Assembly: GCA_017383485.1 (NCBI GenBank)
Contig: JAFNXM010000004.1
Span: forward strand, 29,117 to 93,116
DNA: 64,000 bases
Reading direction: 5' to 3'
Source: Bacteroidaceae bacterium
GTDB taxonomy: Bacteria > Bacteroidota > Bacteroidia > Bacteroidales > Bacteroidaceae
Under the pieces are notes generated by a model. The model was not told the origin of the DNA. It was given only the letters and a program-made list of their open reading frames with translations, and ran no database searches. The position numbers and the translations under genes were made by a program. Shown one piece after another: positions 9,576 to 19,829 of the stretch (the stretch's first letter is position 1; every line of letters starts with the position of its first letter).

Positions 9576-9806
9576 TTTGAGTTGTTTTTGCTGAGAAAAA
9601 TGCCTTTGAAAAAAAGCTTAACCTTTTTTTAACGAGGCGTCGCGAAATTTAAAAAAGGTCTTGGCTTTTTTGAAAAAGGTCTAACCTTTTTTGCCCCTCC
9701 TTTGAAGGCTTTTTTTCAAGGTTCGTTTTCTGCTTTTTTTAGCAACGCCTGCCGGCACGGACCGCGAGGGTCTGCACCGGCAGTATTTGCTTAGATTGTC
9801 TGTGTC
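9576..9806. repeat. Intergenic repeat cluster with GCGTCGCG core and a GC-rich hairpin
   Basis: This 231-bp gap holds one copy of the 20-base core AACGAGGCGTCGCGAAATTT (9631-9650), flanked by runs that pair with each other: CTTAACCTTTTTTT on the left and AAAAAAGGTCTTGGC then GAAAAAGGTCTAACCTTTTTT on the right. The 21-base run ending at 9692 is itself close to palindromic. The same core is found at 15430, 15473, 19681-19729, 45122, 45164 and 57887, always between genes. A separate hairpin follows at 9749-9783. It lies downstream of the 474-residue gene and upstream of the 625-residue gene in a leftward run. Confidence 0.8.
9749..9783 (-). other. Strong GC-rich hairpin downstream of the 474-residue exported protein gene
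   Basis: CTGCCGG (9749-9755) pairs with CCGGCAG (9777-9783), and inside it CGGACC (758-763 of the 9 kb line) pairs with GGTCTG through one G-U pair, leaving a five-base loop. It begins about 23 bp after the stop codon of the leftward gene ending at 9807. On the minus strand it is followed by GCGTTGCTAAAAAAAGC rather than a T run, so it is not a standard intrinsic terminator. It may slow transcription, protect the upstream mRNA 3' end, or set the level of the downstream operon genes. Confidence 0.6.
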
Positions 9807-11231
9807 TTATTTTACGATAAATTGTGAAGCGACATTTCCGCTCTTGCCAAATGAGGCTTTCACTACGACTACGCCCTTGGCGCCGCCAAGTGAGATCTCG
9901 TCACTCTTGCCACTTGCGATGAGGCGACCAGATGCATCATACACCGCCAATTCTTTAGCTTCGGGGGCATAGACCATATCTCCCTTGATTGTAATGTCTC
10001 GGCGGCCTTCGACGTTGTTAATGCCATCGGGAATATCGCCTATTACAACAAGGCTTGGCACCATCAAAGGACCCATGCTGGAGTTGTGTACATAGTAGCC
10101 GCAGAATACATTGCCGTCTTGCGAGTTGCAAATAATTGTGCTGGGCAAATCTTTTGGAGCTGCAGCGCCTGTGATCTGTGCGATATAGTCAGAAAGTAGA
10201 CCGTTGAAGTTGCCCTTGCGAATCAATGCTTGACCCAAATAGCCTGTGTAGCCGAATACTGTGCCATCGTCTACGATTGATGTGCAGGCAGCCCAACCAT
10301 CGATTTCTTCAGTCGTGCCTTTCTCGATATCGTATACGAAGCCGTAGGTCTTGGTATAACCATCGTCGCCCTGAGGACACCATTGGCCAGCAGCATATTT
10401 ACCCTCGTGGCTGATGCTATAGACGTAGCCTGCATAGAAGTAGAGGTCTTTGTTGATATCAATATCCTGCTTGCCATAAATACGAGTCATCTCGCCATTT
10501 TCCCAAATCGCTGGTGAACGGCTACCACTGTCGTGTTCAGCAAAACCACCGAGGATTTTCGCATCGTCTGACATATAATTGGCTACCATACCTTGACCAA
10601 CTGTTTCGCCAAAGGGCAGATTTTCGTAGGGCTGCAATTTGCCATCAATCCAAACGGCGGGGCGCAATTTGCGAACTTTTCTTGTCGTTTCGCTCCACTT
10701 TCCTGTGGCATAGTTGAAATCATGTTGCTTGTAGGTGTCGTAGACGTAGCCCGTGATAGTACGGCCGTCGCCCGATATAGCTCTGGCATAACCATTCATG
10801 TCGGTGCGTTGGATTTCAAAGGGGATTTCCAAGGCGGTCCATACACCATCTTTCCAGTAGCCGGGTACGATATAGGGCTCTGTGCCTTCTTTCACTTCGC
10901 CGTTGTTGTCGTGTGCGAAGCAACCTACGACTACTCCATCGTTGGATACGTCGTAAGCATAGCATTCCTCGCCATGTTCGCTTGTGATTTGAGTGAATTC
11001 GCCTGTGGTGCGGTTCCACAAGAAAGATGTGCCGGCATAGCCTTCAGCATTGCCTGTTGCGTATTCACCATTAGGCGAAATGCCCCAAAAAGTACCGCCT
11101 GCGTAGAGATTAGCTAAGTCGCCTTCTGTGCCAGTCGTATAAACAGTTACGACTCTAGTTTGGGCAGAAAGTCCTAGTGCTGCTGTCAAAGCCAAAAGGC
11201 AGCAGAGTGTTTTGTGTAGAGTTTTCTTCAT
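9807..11231 (-). CDS. Exported HAF-repeat/propeller-like protein with C-terminal sorting domain
   Basis: A 474-residue exported protein. The signal peptide (about 1-24, LLALTAALGLSAQ) is followed by repeated blades each with a G-x-S-x-(D/N)-G-x-x-x-x-G pattern (WGISPNGEYATG, YDVSNDGVVVGC, RAISGDGRTITG), typical of HAF-type six- or seven-bladed propellers. The tail (ELAVYDASGRLIASG to ASQFIVK) is a type IX-like sorting domain. It matches the N-terminal third of the 1266-residue protein in the same run. It is the first gene of the leftward exported-protein series; a promoter-like TATATTTG box lies about 100 bp upstream. No ligand or enzyme function can be assigned. Confidence 0.75.
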   Translation of the reverse strand: MKKTLHKTLCCLLALTAALGLSAQTRVVTVYTTGTEGDLANLYAGGTFWGISPNGEYATGNAEGYAGTSFLWNRTTGEFTQITSEHGEECYAYDVSNDGVVVGCFAHDNNGEVKEGTEPYIVPGYWKDGVWTALEIPFEIQRTDMNGYARAISGDGRTITGYVYDTYKQHDFNYATGKWSETTRKVRKLRPAVWIDGKLQPYENLPFGETVGQGMVANYMSDDAKILGGFAEHDSGSRSPAIWENGEMTRIYGKQDIDINKDLYFYAGYVYSISHEGKYAAGQWCPQGDDGYTKTYGFVYDIEKGTTEEIDGWAACTSIVDDGTVFGYTGYLGQALIRKGNFNGLLSDYIAQITGAAAPKDLPSTIICNSQDGNVFCGYYVHNSSMGPLMVPSLVVIGDIPDGINNVEGRRDITIKGDMVYAPEAKELAVYDASGRLIASGKSDEISLGGAKGVVVVKASFGKSGNVASQFIVK

Positions 11232-11330
11232 ATGTTTTGTTTTTGATTTTGCGGATAAAATCAGGGGATTCGTCTATGTTCACCCTAATGTCGGTAAACA
11301 ATAGTTTGAATCTCCTGCTATAATACGTTG

Positions 11331-11362
11331 CAAATATACAAAAAAGTGTTGTATCAGAGCAA
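11331..11362 (-). promoter_or_regulatory. Bacteroidetes-type promoter for the exported-protein operon
   Basis: On the minus strand a TATATTTG -7 box (plus strand CAAATATA at 11331-11338) is preceded by TTG (plus strand CAA at 11360-11362) with 21 bp between, close to the Bacteroides TTTG-N19-21-TAnnTTTG consensus. It lies about 100 bp upstream of the 474-residue gene, leaving a long 5' untranslated leader. Confidence 0.5.
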
Positions 11363-11372
11363 GATGGAGTAA

Positions 11373-11400
11373 TAAAAAAGTTGCCTACAGAGGGCAACTT
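11373..11400 (-). terminator. Intrinsic terminator of the TetR gene
   Basis: AAGTTGCC (11378-11385) and GGCAACTT (11393-11400) form an 8-bp stem with a seven-base loop; on the minus strand it is followed by a run of T (plus strand A run 11373-11379). It lies 7 bp beyond the stop codon of the leftward TetR gene. Confidence 0.8.
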
Positions 11401-11406
11401 CCTATT

Positions 11407-12057
11407 TTATTTCATATTGCGTATACGATAGCTTTCCAGCAACTCGTCAATCATTGCGATGCCTTTTTCTGTACAGCATCCACGGAAATATGTAATAACG
11501 AAATTGATAAAAATCTCGGTCAACGTATAATTTTTGAGTAACAGAGGGTTGAGTGTCTTTTGCGAATTTAATTGCACGACTTGGCTCACGAGATTGAAGT
11601 CAATATCTGTGCGGAAACATCCCTGCTCTACACCTTTTTTTAAAAAACTTGCTACGTTTTCAAATCGCCTTTTTTTGTCCTCTTCGACGTATTCGTAGAC
11701 AGAGGGGTAGCGTGATAGTTCGGCAAAGAAGATAGGCGAGATTTTTTCTAAATGTTTTAAGTGATTTTCCAGCACAACGAAGAGTAGTCTCAGTATATCG
11801 CCTTCAGTATTCAAGTAGGCTTCATACCGTTGCTGTTCTCTTTCAAAAGTTCGCTTTGTTGTAGCAAGTAGTAGGGTTTCTTTGTCTGGAAAAATCTGGT
11901 ACAAAGTGCGCTTAGATATTTTGAGTTGATGCGCAATATCATCCATGCGTACGGCGCGAATGCCAAGTCTTTGAAATTCCAATTCGGCTGTGTCCAGCAC
12001 GCGGTTGTATAATTCCTGGTGCTGTTCGGCGTATGTGTGATCTTCGTAGGTTGGCAT
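11407..12057 (-). CDS. TetR/AcrR family transcriptional regulator
   Basis: A 216-residue cytoplasmic DNA-binding protein. The N-terminal helix-turn-helix is clear: IRAVRMDDIAHQLKISKRT followed by LYQIFPDKETLL (about 33-64), the TetR hallmark. The rest is helical, as expected for the ligand-binding and dimer domain, and does not reveal the ligand. It is a stand-alone gene, with a TATATTTG -7 box upstream (plus strand CAAATATA at 12141-12148) and its own terminator. Such regulators often repress adjacent genes, but both neighbours (exported proteins downstream, malic enzyme upstream) are transcribed in the same direction and separated by terminators, so its targets are unclear. Confidence 0.9.
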   Translation of the reverse strand: MPTYEDHTYAEQHQELYNRVLDTAELEFQRLGIRAVRMDDIAHQLKISKRTLYQIFPDKETLLLATTKRTFEREQQRYEAYLNTEGDILRLLFVVLENHLKHLEKISPIFFAELSRYPSVYEYVEEDKKRRFENVASFLKKGVEQGCFRTDIDFNLVSQVVQLNSQKTLNPLLLKNYTLTEIFINFVITYFRGCCTEKGIAMIDELLESYRIRNMK

Positions 12058-12182
12058 AAAGAAAGTCTTTTGTTGTAGAAGGGGATCGAGATGTTGTGCC
12101 TACTTAGCCTTGAATAAAGGCGACTTTAGTAGAGACTTCGCAAATATACAAAAAACTATTTTGTTCGAGCGAGTTTCTTAAT

Positions 12183-12213
12183 AAAAAATGCTCCACCGCT
12201 GGGGCAGAGCATT
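12183..12213 (-). terminator. Intrinsic terminator of the malic enzyme gene
   Basis: AATGCTC (12187-12193) pairs with GAGCATT (12207-12213), with further CCACC/GGGG pairing inside; the minus strand continues into a T-rich run (plus strand A run 12183-12188). It lies about 40 bp after the stop of the leftward maeB gene. Confidence 0.8.
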
Positions 12214-12253
12214 CTTGATATAGATTTATGAGAGTCGTTTGTACGTAGCAATG

Positions 12254-14542
<2,289 letters not shown>

Positions 14543-14635
14543 AGCGGTTGATTTTTACAGTATGTTGTCTAAGTTTAGTTGGTGCAAAGTTACGTATTTT
14601 CGCGCAAATTTCGATGCATCCATGTTATAATAATA

Positions 14636-14688
14636 TTAAAAAAATACCGATAGCAAGTAGTGGGGAAAATGCCCCGTTTTGCTATCGG
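14636..14688 (-). terminator. Intrinsic terminator of the small barrel protein gene
   Basis: CCGATAGCAA (14647-14656) and TTGCTATCGG (14679-14688) form a perfect 10-bp stem with an inner GGGG/CCCC pair; on the minus strand it runs into a T tract (plus strand A run 14636-14644). It lies about 30 bp past the stop of the leftward gene ending at 14721. Confidence 0.85.
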
Positions 14689-14720
14689 CAATTGTTGTGT
14701 AAAAATATTTCTATTGTCTC

Positions 14721-15188
14721 TTAGAAACGGTAAACTACTGACAAACCACCATTGTAGAAACCATTGGCGTGGAAATGTTTGTCACCGCTGAATGCCAAAG
14801 TAACCATAGGACGATAGTTTATACCAATAGTCACTGGCGCAGCCTTCAGGGTGAAACCGAAGCCTAATTGACCTACAGGGCCCAAGACGAAGGCTTCTTG
14901 GAAAAGACCAAGGCCTGCACCAACACCACCCCAGAGTTTCCAAGTAGCAAAGTTGGGTGTCCAATCGCTCCATTCCTGGATATTCCAGTTGTAGGTAGCA
15001 GATGCAGAAAAACCGTCGAATGCAAAGTAACCTAAAGTAGCATCAACGAAATTCTTGTTGTTGAAGTGATATTGATAAGCCAAATCAATGTTACCGCCGA
15101 GGTATACTCCGACAGCATGAGGAGTCTTTTGTGCAAACGCACCCATAGATGCTACGCAAAGCACCATAGCGAGGATAAATTTCTTCAT
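14721..15188 (-). CDS. Small outer-membrane beta-barrel-like protein
   Basis: A 155-residue exported protein. The signal peptide is clear (MKKFILAMVLCVASMGAFAQ, cut about 20). The mature part is a series of alternating hydrophobic strands rich in G, Y, F and W (VGVYLGGNIDLAYQYHF, FVDATLGYFAFDGF, LGFGFTLKAAPVTIGINYR) and ends GGLSVVYRF, a typical barrel end with a terminal Phe. Its length suits an 8-stranded barrel. A TATCTTTG -7 box lies about 90 bp upstream (plus strand CAAAGATA, 15278-15285). No specific family is recognised and the function is unknown. Confidence 0.75.
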   Translation of the reverse strand: MKKFILAMVLCVASMGAFAQKTPHAVGVYLGGNIDLAYQYHFNNKNFVDATLGYFAFDGFSASATYNWNIQEWSDWTPNFATWKLWGGVGAGLGLFQEAFVLGPVGQLGFGFTLKAAPVTIGINYRPMVTLAFSGDKHFHANGFYNGGLSVVYRF

Positions 15189-15399
15189 AATAATAATGTT
15201 TTATAGGTGAAACATGTGTCAAGATATCTGCTGTTCGCCCGCAAGGGTCCAATTTGCTACAGACTACCTCCACTCAGCAAAGATATGTATTCTTTTTTTA
15301 TTTTGTGGAAAAATAGGAATAAAAAAACGAGACTTAGCTAATTTTTATAAATAGCCGTCTCGTTTGAGTTTGAGCAAAGGTTGATATTACGAGAAAAAA

Positions 15400-15492
15400 C
15401 CTCCTGAAAAAAAAGGTCTAACCTTTTTTAAATTTCGCGACGCCTCGTTAAAAAAAGGTTAAGGGTTTTTTCAACGAGGCGTCGCGAAATTT
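15400..15492. repeat. Perfect palindromic copy of the GCGTCGCG repeat, abutting the esterase stop codon
   Basis: AAATTTCGCGACGCCTCGTT (15430-15449) and its exact reverse complement AACGAGGCGTCGCGAAATTT (15473-15492) form a 20-bp stem; the bases between include AAAAAAA and TTTTTT that extend the pairing. An outer AAAAGGTCTAACCTTTT palindrome (about 15411-15428) sits beside it. The element begins at the base after the stop codon of the leftward esterase gene, so it probably serves as its terminator, yet it is also a member of the dispersed family seen at 9631, 19681, 45122 and 57887. Confidence 0.85.
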
Positions 15493-16293
15493 TTATTTGA
15501 TCAATCCAGGGCGTTTTTTAGAACTTAATCCTTTGTAGACACCTTGGAATGCAGGGTAGGACATAGTATAGGTTTTGGGATGCACGGGACGTCCCTTGTC
15601 AGATAGACTATGCTTGAACAACCAATCATAGGTCTCCTTTTTATAGAAAGCTCTTGCCAGCGCTCCATGATTCATGCCAGGCACACGATCATAGTGCAAA
15701 CGTGGCGCTCCGCCTTCGCAAGCCTTCATGGCATTGACTACTTTGTCGCTTTCGCGTACTCCCACAGCTCTGTCGGCAGTGCCATGAGCAATCCAAAGGG
15801 GGACTTGGTTCAATCCGCAGTAACTCTTTCTCGTGCCTCCGCCACACATTGCAATGCCTGCGGCGACAAGGTTGGGGTAAGTGGCTGCAAAATCGATAGT
15901 GCCGTAGCCGCCGAGGCTCATCCCCAGGACATAGATGCGGTTGGTGTCTATCTTTTTATTATTAATCACCCAGTCCATCACCAACTTTACCTTCTCGGGC
16001 TTCCAAGCGCCACCTGGGTTCTGGGGAGCAATGACGTAGGCATCAAGGTTTCTGCCCTTTTCGATAGCATCAATAGTGCCGTATTTGCGCACCATATTCA
16101 AGTCGCGGCCACAAAGGCTGTTGCCGTGCAGAAATATTACCAATGGTTTCAGCGTGTCTACCTTGGCAGGCTCATAAAGCCAGAAATTGTACGCTCCGCT
16201 TACCTTGCCAATCTGTCTGGTCAAGGATTGGGCTTGTACATGGAGACTCAGTCCTGATACAATAATCAAAAGAGTGAATAAGGCCTTTTTCAT
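15493..16293 (-). CDS. Exported alpha/beta-hydrolase (esterase or peptidase-like)
   Basis: A 266-residue exported serine hydrolase. The signal peptide covers about 1-22 (LLIIVSGLSLHVQAQ). The oxyanion-hole region is LVIFLHGNSL, the nucleophile elbow GMSLGGYG places Ser126, and the other triad residues fit Asp174 (HGTADRAVG) and His209 (GMNHGAL). This layout matches the phospholipase/carboxylesterase and feruloyl-esterase-like exported hydrolases of gut and oral Bacteroidetes. It starts 4 bp after the stop of the PQQ-propeller lipoprotein gene and is probably co-transcribed. The substrate is unknown; an acetyl or other ester on a glycan is one possibility. Confidence 0.85.
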   Translation of the reverse strand: MKKALFTLLIIVSGLSLHVQAQSLTRQIGKVSGAYNFWLYEPAKVDTLKPLVIFLHGNSLCGRDLNMVRKYGTIDAIEKGRNLDAYVIAPQNPGGAWKPEKVKLVMDWVINNKKIDTNRIYVLGMSLGGYGTIDFAATYPNLVAAGIAMCGGGTRKSYCGLNQVPLWIAHGTADRAVGVRESDKVVNAMKACEGGAPRLHYDRVPGMNHGALARAFYKKETYDWLFKHSLSDKGRPVHPKTYTMSYPAFQGVYKGLSSKKRPGLIK

Positions 16294-16297
16294 GAAT

Positions 16298-17902
16298 TTA
16301 TTGAATTGACATTTTATAAATACTATGACCGCGCGAACCTACAACGACCTGGTTGCCGATGACGATGGGCGAGGATTCGAAATTGTTGCCGACGTGTTGG
16401 GTATAAAGCACTTTGCCATCGCGACCGTTGATGAGGTAGACATTGCCATAGGTGTCGCCTGTGAAGATGAACATTTCGCCCTTTTCATTCAGCAAACCGA
16501 CTGGCGATGACCAGGCGTAGTGCTTGAGCGGAATAGTGTAGACTAATTCGCCTGTGGCTTTGCTGACAGCGACGAAATCTCCATTTTGTCCCTTCAGATT
16601 CTTGACTTGATTGCAGAAGATGAGGTCTGCGCAATTGCCCTCGCCGAGTAGGGGAGTGGCATAGTAACCGCCGTCGAAATGCTTCTTTTCTATGTTAAAG
16701 CGTCTGCCGGGTGCTGCATATTCCCAAACGAGTTCGCCAGTCAGTGCGTCGAGTTTTCTGAAATAGGAAGCATCGCGAGGAATGCGATCTATCTCGCAAC
16801 AAACGTAGACGTAGGGGTGTCCATTTTCTTCGCTTACTACGATCGTCGCATCGGTGTCGTCGCCATTGTCAAAGTGCCAAACGGGACGCATGGTGTTGAG
16901 GTTGGTGCAGAGAATGTGACCATGGTTGTCGGCAGTGTAACCATAGTTGCGATACACGGCGATGGATGCCTCCATGCCAGGAGCCGCGCCACCCACGGTG
17001 TAGCGAAGTGTAGAGGCAAGCTCTAGGTCGGCATCTTTTATCAAGTATTTATATAGCGTGCCGTTCTCACCTGCCCAAAACAAGAATTGTCCGACACGAA
17101 TAGGAGAGGAATCGAACGCGCCCCAACTACGTCGTGCCTTTCTGTCCTCGGGGAAATGACGGGTGATCTTGCCTTGGTTCATATCTACGACGAGATTGCC
17201 AAAGGGACGCTTATCAGGTATACCCTGACCTACGTATAAATTGCCGTTGAGCGTTGGGTCGAGCGACGGTGTGCCTTTTATTGGGTTGCCCACGTCGATA
17301 GGTTGGCGCGATGCTTTGCCTGTTTTGAAATCTATGAAATATAATGTGTGGCAGAGGGAACCTACGATAATTTCCTCGCCGCTGAATTCTGCATTGGTCA
17401 GACCTTTTGCAGCGAAAGCGTTCAACTTGTCTTCAGGCCATTTGACATAAAGCGGCTGACCCGTCCATCCTGTGCCACCGCCCCATTTGCCACTTTTGAA
17501 ATTAGGAGGGGTCTGTGCTGTGTGAAACTCCCAATCGATAATAATAGTGTCGGGTGTTCCGGAAACGGTGCCGCCAAAATTAGCCTGGCGCTTAGGGTTT
17601 CCGCGAAAGGCAAATACACCGGGTGCATTTGCATACAGATCGTTCAGATTGTCTATGGTCTGATCAATCTCAGCCGAGGTGGTCTCAATCGAATATTTGA
17701 TTTTCGCAACAGATGCATACGATGTGTCGGGTAGCGATGTGATGACTTCTTCAGTAGTCGTAGTGTCTGAAACATCAGTAGAATCTGTTGGAACGTCGAT
17801 GTTAGACGAAGTTTTTCCTCCGCCACAACTATTGAAAAATAGAATTGATGACAGGAGGAAAATATGAAGTAAAAATCTATTTTGCAAATGGATATTTCGC
17901 AT
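16298..17902 (-). CDS. PQQ-like beta-propeller lipoprotein
   Basis: A 534-residue lipoprotein. The signal ends in a lipobox FFNSC with Cys26 as the lipidated residue, followed by GGGK and a Thr/Ser/Asp-rich linker. The rest is a repeated-blade propeller: EEIIVGSLCHTLYFIDFKTG, NLYVGQGIPD, LFWAGENGTLYKY, VYVCCEIDRI, MFIFTGDTYGNVYLINGRDG and VVVGSRGHSIYKM are typical PQQ/outer-membrane-assembly (BamB-like) blades. The true cofactor-binding residues of quinoprotein dehydrogenases are not evident, so it is more likely a scaffold or binding protein. It sits between a GT2 glycosyltransferase gene upstream (34 bp) and the esterase gene (4 bp downstream). Confidence 0.85.
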   Translation of the reverse strand: MRNIHLQNRFLLHIFLLSSILFFNSCGGGKTSSNIDVPTDSTDVSDTTTTEEVITSLPDTSYASVAKIKYSIETTSAEIDQTIDNLNDLYANAPGVFAFRGNPKRQANFGGTVSGTPDTIIIDWEFHTAQTPPNFKSGKWGGGTGWTGQPLYVKWPEDKLNAFAAKGLTNAEFSGEEIIVGSLCHTLYFIDFKTGKASRQPIDVGNPIKGTPSLDPTLNGNLYVGQGIPDKRPFGNLVVDMNQGKITRHFPEDRKARRSWGAFDSSPIRVGQFLFWAGENGTLYKYLIKDADLELASTLRYTVGGAAPGMEASIAVYRNYGYTADNHGHILCTNLNTMRPVWHFDNGDDTDATIVVSEENGHPYVYVCCEIDRIPRDASYFRKLDALTGELVWEYAAPGRRFNIEKKHFDGGYYATPLLGEGNCADLIFCNQVKNLKGQNGDFVAVSKATGELVYTIPLKHYAWSSPVGLLNEKGEMFIFTGDTYGNVYLINGRDGKVLYTQHVGNNFESSPIVIGNQVVVGSRGHSIYKMSIQ

Positions 17903-17936
17903 ATTCTTTGGGGAAAATAGAAAATGGTGTGATGTC

Positions 17937-18626
17937 TTATCGTTTTAGTGAATTCCAGAACATGTACCATCTGTATTGCAGTTGGTAGAGTTTGGACAAA
18001 CGTGAAGGTTCCGACGTCGAGGACGTATTGCCTCCGTGGCGGCGCTGACGAATCAGTGGCTCGCTGATAAAAGTGGGGTTGCCTCTGCGTTCAGCCATTA
18101 GCCCCATCCAAATGTCGTGTGATGCAATTTTGGGTGGGAAAGGCAAAAAGTGGAAAAGCAGTTCGCGGCGAAATGCCATGCAACATCCAACGTAGGAATT
18201 GCGTAGCAGATTTTGCCAATAGCCTTGCTTCGAACCGTGCAAAGTAAAGAAGTCTTTTCCTAAGTCCCTGTTTTGTGCATCGACGATCTGGGAATTGTGG
18301 TTGACCAGTGAATACTTTTGCAGAGCCTCCATACATACTTTGACCTTGTTGGGCATCCAGATATCATCCTGGTCTGACAGAAAAATATAATCGCCTTGTG
18401 CCAGGCGCATTGCATTCTCGAAATTGCTGACAAAGCCTTTGCTCCTGTTTACATGGATTTTGATTCTGTCGTCATTCAGACTTTTCAGATATTCGATAGT
18501 ATTATCTGTGGAATGGTCGTCAGAGATCACAACTTCGTCGCTGGGGGAAAGTTGTGACAGAATGGAATTGATTTGCTCTGGCAAGTAGGGCATTCCATTG
18601 TATGTAGCAAGGCAAACTGAGATCAT
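17937..18626 (-). CDS. Family 2 glycosyltransferase
   Basis: A GT-A fold transferase acting at the cytoplasmic face of the membrane, adding a sugar from a nucleotide donor, probably in polysaccharide or lipopolysaccharide synthesis. The chosen ATG at 18626 gives MISVCLATYNGMPYLPEQI, the standard GT2 start, with 229 residues; a longer reading from 18650 would need a TTG start. Further GT2 marks are EVVISDDHSTDNT (about 30-42), the nucleotide-sugar DxD-like YIFLSDQDDIWMPNK (about 84-98), and a later HDIWMG stretch. There is no membrane helix. It is the first gene of a probable operon with the PQQ lipoprotein and esterase; no other glycan genes are adjacent. Confidence 0.88.
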   Translation of the reverse strand: MISVCLATYNGMPYLPEQINSILSQLSPSDEVVISDDHSTDNTIEYLKSLNDDRIKIHVNRSKGFVSNFENAMRLAQGDYIFLSDQDDIWMPNKVKVCMEALQKYSLVNHNSQIVDAQNRDLGKDFFTLHGSKQGYWQNLLRNSYVGCCMAFRRELLFHFLPFPPKIASHDIWMGLMAERRGNPTFISEPLIRQRRHGGNTSSTSEPSRLSKLYQLQYRWYMFWNSLKR

Positions 18627-18735
18627 AACTATTTTTTCTAATAAACGCAAAAACTGCTGACTTATTGCGTTGTTTCTAGTGAATAGTGGTCTACGTATTC
18701 TTGACGGTGATACGTGTGCTGAAAAATCTAAGAAT

Positions 18736-18767
18736 TACGGGCGCTCCGAGGTCTCGGAACGCCCGTA
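18736..18767 (-). terminator. Intrinsic terminator after rpmA
   Basis: TACGGGCG-C-TCCGAG pairs with CTCGGA-A-CGCCCGTA, a 14-bp stem with one mismatch. On the minus strand it continues into ATTCTTAGATTTTTC. It lies about 27 bp after the rpmA stop codon. Confidence 0.85.
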
Positions 18768-18793
18768 GGATAATTTGTTCGTTACTGAAGGGG

Positions 18794-19057
18794 TTAAGCT
18801 TCGGCCTCGGGAAGAACACTTACAACACTGCGGTCGCGGTTGCCACGGCGGAATTCCACCTTGCCATCTACGAGAGCATAGAGAGTGTGATCCTTACCCA
18901 TACCTACATTCTTACCAGGATAGTGAACTGTACCACGTTGGCGAACGATGATGTTGCCAGCGATGCAGTTTTGACCACCCCAAATCTTAACACCTAATCT
19001 TTGTGAAGCCGATTCACGGCCGTTCTTTGAACTACCTACACCTTTCTTGTGTGCCAT
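18794..19057 (-). CDS. rpmA: 50S ribosomal protein L27
   Basis: An 87-residue protein of the large ribosomal subunit near the peptidyl-transferase centre. The start [20 protein letters not shown] and the following [20 protein letters not shown] are the diagnostic L27 sequence; the N-terminus starts directly with the mature form, with no cleavable extension as found in Firmicutes. It lies 20 bp downstream of rplU, the universal L21-L27 arrangement. Confidence 0.98.
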   Translation of the reverse strand: MAHKKGVGSSKNGRESASQRLGVKIWGGQNCIAGNIIVRQRGTVHYPGKNVGMGKDHTLYALVDGKVEFRRGNRDRSVVSVLPEAEA

Positions 19058-19077
19058 TTTCTTCTACTTTTTTAGGG

Positions 19078-19395
19078 TTAAGCAATAACTTGTTTAATTG
19101 TCAGTTCTGTGAACTGGTGACGGTAACCGTTCAATTTGCGGTAACCTTTACGACGCTTCTTGTGGAATACGAGAACCTTGTCACCCTTAACGAGTGGGCT
19201 CTTAACTTCGCAAACTACCTTTGCGCCTTCTACTGTAGGAAGACCTACTGTAACTTCGCCGTTGTTTTCTACCAACAGCACCTTTTCAAACTCAACAGTT
19301 TGACCACCTTCAACATTTTGCATGTGGTTTACGAAGAGGCGCTTGCCTTCTTCTGCTTTGAACTGTTGACCGTTAATCTCTACGATTGCGTACAT
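19078..19395 (-). CDS. rplU: 50S ribosomal protein L21
   Basis: A 105-residue large-subunit protein. The start [20 protein letters not shown] is the conserved L21 N-terminus, so the ATG at 19395 is right; a reading from 19461 would add 22 residues with no family support. The C-terminal [20 protein letters not shown] is the RNA-binding signature. A promoter-like TAATTTTG box (plus strand CAAAATTA, 19493-19500) lies about 100 bp upstream, leaving a GC-rich leader before the start that could hold a regulatory structure. Forms an operon with rpmA. Confidence 0.98.
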   Translation of the reverse strand: MYAIVEINGQQFKAEEGKRLFVNHMQNVEGGQTVEFEKVLLVENNGEVTVGLPTVEGAKVVCEVKSPLVKGDKVLVFHKKRRKGYRKLNGYRHQFTELTIKQVIA

Positions 19396-19829
19396 TTTAA
19401 TTAATACTTTAAACGGTTTTTTCCGGGAGGCGGAACTATCCACGCATCGTGCGCTGTCCACTTCTTCTGCCCCTTCGGACTCAAAATCGTGGCAAAATTA
19501 CTACATTTTTTTAGATTGAGAAATATATTCCTCACTTTTTCTGCTGAAAAAAATGCAGTTACGGGTGTTTTTGTCATTAAAGCGTGAGTGAAATGAGCGT
19601 TGCTGGCGATAGAAATTGCGTTGTTTAAAAAGAATGCTGGTACAATAATTTTAATCAAGTGAAAATGGTAGGAAAAAAAGGCGACGGCTCGTTGAAAAAA
19701 GGTCTAATGTTTTTTCAACGAGCCGTCGCGAAATTTTAACAAGGTCTTAGCTTTTTATTTTGAGGCTTTCGAGTGTAAAAGTTTTCCTCATCCTCTTCGC
19801 GCGCACGCGTTATATTATAGGTGTGACCC
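19396..19829. other. Intergenic region between the RelA/SpoT gene and rplU
   Basis: This 434-bp gap holds the leader and probable promoter of rplU-rpmA (19396-19500), a stretch of AT-rich DNA with no convincing ORF (19501-19680), a perfect palindromic repeat (19681-19729), and a TATATTATAGGTGTG element (about 19810-19825) just past the stop codon of the RelA/SpoT gene. Confidence 0.6.
19681..19729. repeat. Perfect 20-bp-stem palindrome of the GCGTCGC repeat family (GCC variant)
   Basis: GCGACGGCTCGTTGAAAAAA (19681-19700) and TTTTTTCAACGAGCCGTCGC (19710-19729) are exact reverse complements around the nine-base loop GGTCTAATG. The core is the GAGCC version also seen at 45164 and 57887. In a transcript from the RelA/SpoT gene it would fold into a very stable stem ending in Us within the stem, so it could act as a terminator in either direction. 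Confidence 0.85.
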
